Assembly (NCBI RefSeq): GCF_014207985.1
Contig: NZ_JACHMI010000001.1
Span: forward strand, 3,021,001 to 3,085,000
Direction: 5' to 3'
From: Nonomuraea rubra
Lineage (GTDB): Bacteria > Actinomycetota > Actinomycetes > Streptosporangiales > Streptosporangiaceae
Length of the DNA stretch: 64,000 bases
This document shows, one piece after another, positions 45,865-52,039 of the stretch. A program made the translations under genes and the position numbers. The first letter of the stretch is position 1, and every line of letters begins with the position of its first letter. Below the pieces are notes generated by a model that saw only the letters and a list, made by a program, of their open reading frames with translations, did not search any database and was not told where the DNA came from.

Positions 45865-47013
45865 CTAGCCGGCGAACAGCCGGGCGACGAGTTCGCCCCT
45901 GCTGGACAGGCCCGCCTTGCCGAAGACGGCCTTCAAGTGGCCCCTGACGGTGTGCGGGGAGATGAACAGGGCCGCGGCGATCTCCGAGGTGGCCAGGCCC
46001 TGCGCCACGAGCCGGGCGATCTCGAACTCGCGCGGCGTCAGGCCGTACGACTGGGCGACGATGAGAGCCAGGTCGGCGGGGGCGGCCGGCTCGATGACGA
46101 GCACGACGGGGCCCGGCCGGCCGCCGGAGCCGCTCAGGCAGGAGGCGCGGCAGCTCAGCCACCGCCCGTCGCGGGTCCGCAGGCGGATGCGGGCGTTGCC
46201 GCGATCGCGGCCCTGGGCGATGGCCCGCGCCTGGAGCGCCGTGCCGACCAGCCAGATCGGCAGCCGCACGCCCAGCGGTGACGGGGTGGACGGGCCGTCC
46301 GGCAGCGAGGCGAGATGGGCGCGTGCCTCCTCGTTGATCGACGTGGCGTCGCCGCTCTCGTCGAACAGCACCAAACCCGGCGCCGAGCTGCCACCCCCGC
46401 CGCCTTCATCGGCCCCTCCGTCCCCGCCGTTTCCGCCGTGCGGGTCGTTTCCGCCGTGCGGGCCGTGCTGGCCGTTCCCGCCGTGCGGGTTGTGCGGGGT
46501 GGCGAAGCGGCGCAGGCGGTCGGCGAGCGGCTCGGACAGCTCGGCGAGCAGCGCGACGTCGTCCTGCCCGAACGCCGGAGCGCCGCGCATGCGGAACAGG
46601 CTCACCGAGCCCCACGGCCGGCCGCCGATCCGCAGCACGGCCCGCAGCTCGTCGTCGATGCCCTGGCCGCCGAGCAGGCTGCGGAAGCGGGCGCTGCGGG
46701 CCGGCAGGCCGCCGGTGGCCGCGCGCAGCCCCGCCGCGGGCACGGTGGCGCGGGCCAGGTCGCGGAACGGCAGCACGTTCTCCTCCAGGAGCTCGCTCTC
46801 CCAGTAGGCGCCGCACCCCTCGCCCGAGCCGAGGTTCTCCACCAGCATGGGCGCGGTCACCAGGCCCGTTTCCGGGTCGGTCGCCGACCACACGGCGGCG
46901 TCGAACGGCATCAGCCGCCGCAGCCGGGCCGAGGCGCGGCCGAAGCAGTCGAGCGCGTCGGCCGCCCGATCGGCCGCCGACAGGATCTCGGCGTGACGGT
47001 GCGGGCGGGTCAT
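45865..47013 (-). CDS. LuxR-family regulator with a GAF-like N-terminal domain and His/Gly/Asn linker
   Basis: A 382-residue regulator. The N-terminal 185 residues are GAF-like (MPFDAAVWSATDPETG, then IGGRPWGSVSLFRMRGAPAFG), a ligand-binding fold. Residues 190-235 form a low-complexity linker of HGGN-type repeats (NPHGGNGQHG, DPHGGNGGDGG). A PAS-like segment follows, then the LuxR helix-turn-helix: YGLTPREFEIARLVAQGLATSEIAAALFISPHTVRGHLKAVF. The GAGGAGG site is six bases before the ATG, inside a 27-bp tandem duplication. It converges with aconitase. Its targets are unknown. Confidence 0.88.
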   Translation of the reverse strand: MTRPHRHAEILSAADRAADALDCFGRASARLRRLMPFDAAVWSATDPETGLVTAPMLVENLGSGEGCGAYWESELLEENVLPFRDLARATVPAAGLRAATGGLPARSARFRSLLGGQGIDDELRAVLRIGGRPWGSVSLFRMRGAPAFGQDDVALLAELSEPLADRLRRFATPHNPHGGNGQHGPHGGNDPHGGNGGDGGADEGGGGGSSAPGLVLFDESGDATSINEEARAHLASLPDGPSTPSPLGVRLPIWLVGTALQARAIAQGRDRGNARIRLRTRDGRWLSCRASCLSGSGGRPGPVVLVIEPAAPADLALIVAQSYGLTPREFEIARLVAQGLATSEIAAALFISPHTVRGHLKAVFGKAGLSSRGELVARLFAG

Positions 47014-47059
47014 CTCGCCTCCTCGGTCCGGACGGGTGATCTCGCCTCCTCGGTCTGGC
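47006..47059. repeat. 27-bp tandem duplication over the LuxR gene start
   Basis: Two adjacent 27-bp units (47006-47032 and 47033-47059) agree at 24 of 27 positions. The first unit contains the start codon and ribosome binding site of the LuxR-type gene; the second lies directly upstream of it and thus repeats the ribosome binding site. Confidence 0.85.
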
Positions 47060-47261
47060 GTGCGCTCCTGCGTCTTCTCCGGGTGCGCCCCGCTTCTTCT
47101 CCGGGGGCCAGCCTGCCCGGACGGCCCTTCTTCGCCAACCCCCCGTTTGAGGGGGTCATTCCCCGGGCGATCGGCCGCGCGCGGGGGATGGGACGCGGTC
47201 GCCGCGCCCGCGAGGCTCGGACCCGTCGCTTGGAACGAGTACGCAGACGAAGGAGAACGCC

Positions 47262-48743
47262 GTGCATCTCGCGATCATCGGGGCCGGGGCCGCCGCGGTC
47301 GGACTGCTGGACGCGCTGGCCGCCGGGGAGGCGGAGGGGGCGGAGGTCACCGTGTTCGAGCCGGGCACGAACCTGTGGCGGGGCCGGGCGTACGGGCCCG
47401 ATCTGGACAGCGTGCTGGTCAACGCGCCGCCCGCCATCATGTCCATCCGCGGCTCCGACTCCGGGCACTACGCCGCCTGGCTCGGCCCGGAACGTGCCGC
47501 CGACCACCTCGACGAGCTGCTGGGACAGCCGCTGGTGCCGCGTGCCCTCTACGGCGAGTACCTGGCCGAGACCGCCGAGACCGCCCTGGCGCGGCTGCGG
47601 GCCCGAGGCTGGCGCACCCGCGTCGTCACCTCCCGCGTCATCGCGGCGAGCCGCACCGGTGGCGGGCCGCCGGTGGTGCTGCGGACTGCCGACGGGCGGG
47701 AGCACCTGGCCGACCAGGTTGTGGTGTGCGTGGGCGTGGGGACGCCGCAGGACCACTACGGGCTGGGCGGGGCGCCCGGGTATGTCGGTGATCCGTACCC
47801 GCTGGCGGACACGCTCGCCGGGGTCCCGGGCGAGGCCGCCGTCGCGGTGATCGGCAGCGGGCTGACGGCCGTGGACGTGGTCGTGTCGCTGGCGGCGCGC
47901 GGCCATGCCGGCCGGATCGCCCTCGTCTCGCGCAGCGGCCTGCTCCCCGCCGTCTGGCAGCGCCCGCTCGGCCACCAGCGGCGGCACCTGACCATCGAGC
48001 GGGTGGAGGCGCTGCGCCGCGAGCGCGGCACCGTCACCCTCGACGACCTGGCCGGGCTGCTGCGGGCTGAGCTGGAGGAGGCGGGCGAGGACTACGCGGC
48101 CTTCACCGGCGAGCTGCTGCCGGCACAGTTCGAGCCGCCCGCCGAGCGACTGCGGCAGAAATCGCCCGCCGAACAGCTGCGGCGGGAATCGCCCGCCGAG
48201 CGGTTGCGGCGGCAACTGGCTGCCGTCGGTGAGCCCGCGATCGCGCGGCGGGTGCTGCAGGAGGCCGCGCACGTCGTCGGCCCGTTCGCGTGGCGGTTGC
48301 TGCCCGAGCAAGACCGCGAGCGGCTGCGCCGCCACGCCCGCCTGGCCACCGCCGTGGCCTCGCCGATGGTGCCGGTGAACGCCGCCGCCCTGCTGCGCCT
48401 GTTCGCATCGGGGCAGCTCTCCGTCCTCGCCGGCGTAAGCAAGATCGAGGCGGCGGCGGACGGCGGGTTCCGGGTCCGGGGCGACGGCGGGGACCTGCGC
48501 GTGGACGTCGCGGTCAACGCCGTGAACGCGCCGCCCCAGGCCGTGCCCGGCGCGGCGGAACCGCTGGTCACCACCCTCATCGAGGAGGGGCTGGCGGCGC
48601 TGCACCCGTCGGGCGGGCTGGTCCCCGCCGACCCGCGCCTGCACGTGCTGGGGGACCTGGCCGGAGGCGGGTCGTTCATCACCTCCAGCATCCCCGGCCT
48701 CGCCGCCCAGGCCGCCCGCCTCGCCGGCGTGCTGAACGGCTGA
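47262..48743 (+). CDS. FAD/NAD(P)-binding protein (NAD_binding_9 family)
   Basis: A 493-residue flavoprotein-like protein. N-terminal dinucleotide site HLAIIGAGAAAVGLLDAL (GxGxxxxG), an FAD-family block with LWRGRAYGPDLDSVLVNAPPAIMS that matches NAD_binding_9 (Y....P..LLN.PA..M), and a second Rossmann site VAVIGSGLTAVDVVVSLA. These proteins resemble amino-acid N-hydroxylases but lack a recognised substrate. Residues 292-318 hold three 9-residue repeats (PAERLRQKS-like) coded by a 27-bp tandem repeat. GTG start with AAGGAGAA before it. Gene stands alone between a LuxR gene and a hydrolase. Confidence 0.82.
   Translation: MHLAIIGAGAAAVGLLDALAAGEAEGAEVTVFEPGTNLWRGRAYGPDLDSVLVNAPPAIMSIRGSDSGHYAAWLGPERAADHLDELLGQPLVPRALYGEYLAETAETALARLRARGWRTRVVTSRVIAASRTGGGPPVVLRTADGREHLADQVVVCVGVGTPQDHYGLGGAPGYVGDPYPLADTLAGVPGEAAVAVIGSGLTAVDVVVSLAARGHAGRIALVSRSGLLPAVWQRPLGHQRRHLTIERVEALRRERGTVTLDDLAGLLRAELEEAGEDYAAFTGELLPAQFEPPAERLRQKSPAEQLRRESPAERLRRQLAAVGEPAIARRVLQEAAHVVGPFAWRLLPEQDRERLRRHARLATAVASPMVPVNAAALLRLFASGQLSVLAGVSKIEAAADGGFRVRGDGGDLRVDVAVNAVNAPPQAVPGAAEPLVTTLIEEGLAALHPSGGLVPADPRLHVLGDLAGGGSFITSSIPGLAAQAARLAGVLNG
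48135..48215 (+). repeat. in-frame 27-bp tandem repeat, three copies, inside the flavoprotein gene
   Basis: Three adjacent 27-bp units (48135-48161, 48162-48188, 48189-48215) encode PPAERLRQK, SPAEQLRRE and SPAERLRRQ. As each unit is nine codons, slippage keeps the reading frame and adds or removes one charged helical turn and a half. Confidence 0.9.
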
Positions 48744-48854
48744 GGGTTCCAGGTGGTGGGGTGCTCCCTACCGGCGTCAGGGGGTGGCCTTCATGGCGCC
48801 CGCCACCGGGCGGCGGTGAGACTGATCATGAACCCCCGCTGACTGGAGGATCCC

Positions 48855-49709
48855 ATGCGTGTTCAGGTGAACGGCACCTCGTTGTACGTCGACGTCGAGG
48901 GCGCCGCCCTGGAGCCCGACGGCTACACGATGCGCGAGAAGCCGACCCTGTTGCTGCTCCACGGCGGCCCCGGCCACGACCATTCGATCTTCAAGCCCGC
49001 CTACCGGCAGCTCGCCGACCTGGCCCAGCTCGTCTACGTCGACCAGCGCGGCAACGGCCGCAGCCAGGACTCCGACCCCGCCACCTGGCACCTCGACCAG
49101 TGGGGCGATGACGTACGCGCCCTGTGCGACACCCTCGGCATCGTCAAGCCGATCGTGCTCGGCTGGTCCTGGGGCGGCGCGGTGGCCATGAGCTACGCCT
49201 CCCGCCACCCCGGCCACGCGGCAGGGCTGATCCTGCAGAGCACCGTCGCCCGCTGGGACCTGGACCGGATCGTCGAAGGCTTCCGCGCCGAGGCGGGAGA
49301 GGAGGCCGCCACGGCCGCGAAGGCGTTCCTGACCGAGGGGACCCCGGAGACGTTCGCGGCCTTCGGGCGGCTCTGCGCGCCCGCCTACAGCCCCGACCCG
49401 GACTTCCCCGCACAGTCCGACATCGAGGCCATGGCCCGGATCGTCACCAACCCCGGGCTCACGATGAGCTTCATGTCCACCGCCCGCTTCGACCTGGTCC
49501 CCAGCCTGGCCGCCGTCCGGTGCCCGGCGCTCGTCGTGGCCGGCTCCCGCGACCCCATCACCCCGCTGAGCGCGGCCAGGGAGATCGCGGACGGCCTGCC
49601 CGGCGCGCGCCTGGAGGTGTTCGAACGCTCCGGCCACTTCATCCCCGACACCGAGGGCGAGCGCCTCTTCGCCCTGCTGCGCTCCTTCATCGCCGGGGTG
49701 GCGGCCTAG
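48855..49709 (+). CDS. alpha/beta hydrolase, proline-iminopeptidase-like
   Basis: A 284-residue hydrolase without signal peptide. HGGPGHDHS (oxyanion-hole HGGPG, residues 37-41), VYVDQRGNGRS, nucleophile serine in LGWSWGGAVA (GxSxGG, near residue 106), the aspartate in AGSRDPITPL and the histidine in ERSGHFIPD. The DQRG..RS block and HGGPG are proline iminopeptidase features (peptidase family S33). The natural substrate could also be a lactone or ester. GGAGGAT is 7 bases before the ATG. Confidence 0.88.
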   Translation: MRVQVNGTSLYVDVEGAALEPDGYTMREKPTLLLLHGGPGHDHSIFKPAYRQLADLAQLVYVDQRGNGRSQDSDPATWHLDQWGDDVRALCDTLGIVKPIVLGWSWGGAVAMSYASRHPGHAAGLILQSTVARWDLDRIVEGFRAEAGEEAATAAKAFLTEGTPETFAAFGRLCAPAYSPDPDFPAQSDIEAMARIVTNPGLTMSFMSTARFDLVPSLAAVRCPALVVAGSRDPITPLSAAREIADGLPGARLEVFERSGHFIPDTEGERLFALLRSFIAGVAA

Positions 49710-50449
49710 GACACTCTGGCTGCGGGCGCCGACCAGGTGTCGCAGGCGGCGGGCGAGGTCGTGGTGGCGCCGCGCTCGAACCAGGAGGCCCGGCCGGCGC
49801 CCTTGCCGTGGCTGCGCCGCTCGCCGTCGTCCCCACTGGCGCGCACCGCCTCGTACAGGGCCGACCAGTCCTCGTCCGTACGGGCGAGCGACGCGCGCAC
49901 GCTGCCCATGAACACCCCGGCCAGGCAGTCGGCCTGCAGCTCGAACCGGCGCCGCAACTCGCCGCGGGCACCCGGCTCGGCCCGGTACCGGGCCTCGTAG
50001 GAGCGGCGCACGCCGGTGAGGGTCTGCAGGTGGTGGGCGTACTCGTGGGCGGCGACCTTGAACGGGTACAGGTCCGTACGCCCCTCGATCCAGCGCCCGC
50101 TCAGCGGGAACACCAGGGTCCTGGCGGGGTGGCAGTAGAACGCGTCCACGTCCGCGACCGGCACCCCGCACACCGTGCCCGCCTCGGCGTAGCGCACGGC
50201 CGGCCGCTCGAAGCGCACCCCGGTCCGCCCGAAGTACGCCGACCATGACGTGTTCAGACATTTCACGACCGTGTCGAGGTACTCGCGGGTCCGCGGGATC
50301 CCGCCGGTGCTGAGCGGCGGCTCGGGGCAGGCGGTGACAGCCAGTTTGCCGGCCTTCCCGGGGAACGGGGGCGGGGCGGCGTGCGCGGGCTGAGCCGCCG
50401 GCGCTCCGGTGAAGAGGAGGGCGGCGAGGATGAGGGGTGTGGATCGCAC
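49706..50449 (-). CDS. secreted neutral zinc metallopeptidase (YpfJ-like)
   Basis: A 247-residue exported protein. Signal peptide near 1-24 (LILAALLFTGAPAAQPAHA). The metal site is HEYAHH (VAAHEYAHHLQ), and the third ligand is the glutamate in RRRFELQADCLAGVFMG, as in the neutral zinc metallopeptidase family (COG2321). A disulfide-rich N-terminal part precedes it (TACPEP, VVKCLN, TVCGVP, FYCHPA). It is one of three members in the window. I start at GTG 50449 because the signal peptide begins there; the longer frame adds a basic, non-conserved segment. Confidence 0.85.
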   Translation of the reverse strand: MRSTPLILAALLFTGAPAAQPAHAAPPPFPGKAGKLAVTACPEPPLSTGGIPRTREYLDTVVKCLNTSWSAYFGRTGVRFERPAVRYAEAGTVCGVPVADVDAFYCHPARTLVFPLSGRWIEGRTDLYPFKVAAHEYAHHLQTLTGVRRSYEARYRAEPGARGELRRRFELQADCLAGVFMGSVRASLARTDEDWSALYEAVRASGDDGERRSHGKGAGRASWFERGATTTSPAACDTWSAPAARVS

Positions 50450-50532
50450 GGTCGGCAGCCTAAGGGCAGGCGTGCTGTGACAGGATGAGAGGCGCCACCC
50501 GGCGAACCGCTTTTTCGCCGGGCGGCCAACTT

Positions 50533-50865
50533 TCACAACATCCGCTTCAGCACCGTGACCGCTTCGTCGATCACCTCATCGGGCGCACTGCCGACGTAGA
50601 AGTCGAACCGGTCGGGTGAGACGGCGCGGAGCTGTTCCATCATCGCCCAACTGGTTCTGGTCAGCCCGGTGCCGTCACGGTCGATGCGCACGTGGGTCAT
50701 GTAGCCGCGATCTCGCGTGGTCAGCGGCACTGCGAGAACGAGGTCGAGCCGCGACTGGTTGAGATGGTCGTTGCTGACGATCAAGGCTGGGCGGTCGAAG
50801 CCTTGCTCACGACCGGTCGGCCGGCCGAAACTGGTGAACCAGATGTCACCTTGCGCTAGTTTCAC
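50533..50865 (-). CDS. MazF/PemK-family toxin (endoribonuclease)
   Basis: A 110-residue protein of the PemK/MazF fold: KLAQGDIWFTSFG at the start (G-D-IW), the RPALIVSNDHLNQ block with the conserved RPALI..N, LVLAVPLTT, and a C-terminal helix. Members cut single-stranded mRNA at short motifs. The GTG start overlaps the antitoxin stop by four bases (GTGA), the classical order antitoxin then toxin. Base composition is lower in GC than in the flanking genes, which suggests transfer. Toxin activity is inferred from family and gene order. Confidence 0.85.
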   Translation of the reverse strand: MKLAQGDIWFTSFGRPTGREQGFDRPALIVSNDHLNQSRLDLVLAVPLTTRDRGYMTHVRIDRDGTGLTRTSWAMMEQLRAVSPDRFDFYVGSAPDEVIDEAVTVLKRML

Positions 50866-51170
50866 TCTTTCTCCTCGGGAAATGTGATCAGCCCCTCCCA
50901 CTCGGGAGCGATCTGGCGGGAGCGCGGCTTCCCGCCCAGCACGAGTTCACGCTCGGCCAGATAGTCGGCCCAGCCCTCCGGATCCTCGCGTTGGGTGCGC
51001 TCGATCTGCTCGTTGACCGTCTGCCAGAACAGCTTCTGCTCGTAGTCGGTGATGGCGTCGTTGAGCACCTCGGTCATGTTCCGGCCCTCCTGGCGGGCGA
51101 TCTTGGCTAGGCGGTCTCTCGTCTTGACGCTGACACGAATCGTGGTCGCCGCGTTATGCTTCGCACCCAT
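50862..51170 (-). CDS. ribbon-helix-helix-like antitoxin
   Basis: A 102-residue protein that precedes the toxin gene. The N-terminal 50 residues read as a ribbon-helix-helix motif: AATTIRVSVKTRDRLAKIAR, then EGRNMTEVLNDAITDYEQ, the strand-helix-helix order of MetJ/Arc-like antitoxins. The acidic C-terminus (GWADYLAERELV, EEKE) should wrap the toxin. Direct repeats TGCCAT in the upstream region may be its operator. The ATG at 51170 is the only plausible start. Confidence 0.82.
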   Translation of the reverse strand: MGAKHNAATTIRVSVKTRDRLAKIARQEGRNMTEVLNDAITDYEQKLFWQTVNEQIERTQREDPEGWADYLAERELVLGGKPRSRQIAPEWEGLITFPEEKE

Positions 51171-51213
51171 ACTCGTCAGGCTACGTGCGCGTCGGCAGGA
51201 ACACTATCGCGGC

Positions 51214-51240
51214 GCCATTACTCGCATGGCACTTATGGCA
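51214..51240 (-). promoter_or_regulatory. TGCCAT repeats, possible antitoxin operator
   Basis: On the minus strand TGCCAT occurs twice, spaced by AAG (51225-51240), with an inverted partner GCCAT/ATGGC at 51214-51218 and 51226-51230. The site is 44-70 bases before the antitoxin ATG and 31-57 before the divergent exporter ATG. It fits the half-site spacing of ribbon-helix-helix repressors. Confidence 0.4.
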
Positions 51241-51270
51241 ACACAGAGTAAAGATGATTGACTCTGCTGC

Positions 51271-52002
51271 ATGACAAATGCGGCATTGGTGCTGATTGTG
51301 GGCAGCTTGGCGGTCTTCGTCGGCGCCATCGTCCAAGGCGGGGTCGGATTCGGGCTGGGGCTGGTCGCCGCGCCCGTGCTCACCATGCTGGCCCCCGACC
51401 TCATGCCCGGCGCGATCCAGGTGGTCAACATGATGCTGCCGCTGTTCACACTGGCCGCCGAATGGAGGCGGGTGGACTGGCGGGGGCTGGGGTTCGCGCT
51501 GCTCGGCAGGTTGCCCGGCAGCGCCATTGCCGCAGTCATCATTGTCTACGTTTCCGTATACACCAGAGGCATCTTCGTCGCCGTCATGGTGCTGATCGCG
51601 GTGGCGCTGACGGCCAGGGCGCTGAGCGTGCCGCGCAACGGGTACACGATCACCTCGGCCGGGTTCGTCTCCGGCATCACCGGCACCGCCACCGGCATCG
51701 GCGGCCCGCCCATCGCGCTCGTCTACCAGAACGCCAAGGGGCCCCAGATCAGGGCCACCCTCGCGATGTACTTCTTCCTGAGCGCGGCCCAGTCGCTGGT
51801 CATCCTCCAGCTCGTGGGGGAGCTGCCCGGCCAGGCGCTGCTGACCGGGAGCGTGCTCATCGTGCCCATGGTGCTCGGGTTCCTGGTGTCGGGGCCGCTG
51901 CGGCGCTACCTCGACGGGGGCAAGGTGCGGGTGGCGGTGCTGACGGTGGCGGCGCTGTCGGCCGTGGGGCTGATCGTGCAGAACGTGATCACCGCCATGT
52001 GA
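51271..52002 (+). CDS. TauE/SafE-family exporter
   Basis: A 243-residue membrane protein with seven to eight helices. Family features: AIVQGGVGFGLGLVAAPVL in the first helix, a repeat-like partner in FVSGITGTATGIGGPPIALVYQ and a final short helix. TauE/SafE proteins export sulfite, organosulfonates or related anions. The ATG is divergent from the antitoxin gene. The convergent neighbour is separated only by a hairpin that begins at its own stop codon. Substrate not inferred further. Confidence 0.88.
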   Translation: MTNAALVLIVGSLAVFVGAIVQGGVGFGLGLVAAPVLTMLAPDLMPGAIQVVNMMLPLFTLAAEWRRVDWRGLGFALLGRLPGSAIAAVIIVYVSVYTRGIFVAVMVLIAVALTARALSVPRNGYTITSAGFVSGITGTATGIGGPPIALVYQNAKGPQIRATLAMYFFLSAAQSLVILQLVGELPGQALLTGSVLIVPMVLGFLVSGPLRRYLDGGKVRVAVLTVAALSAVGLIVQNVITAM

Positions 52003-52032
52003 GGCCCGGCGCGCCGCACCGCGCCGGGCCTC
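52001..52032. terminator. bidirectional hairpin terminator after the exporter
   Basis: A 12-bp perfect stem (GAGGCCCGGCGC at 52001-52012 with 52021-52032) and an 8-base loop. It starts inside the exporter stop codon and serves the convergent PQQ dehydrogenase gene from the other side. There is no T-run, as often in actinomycetes. Confidence 0.75.
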
Positions 52033-52039
52033 GGCGGGG

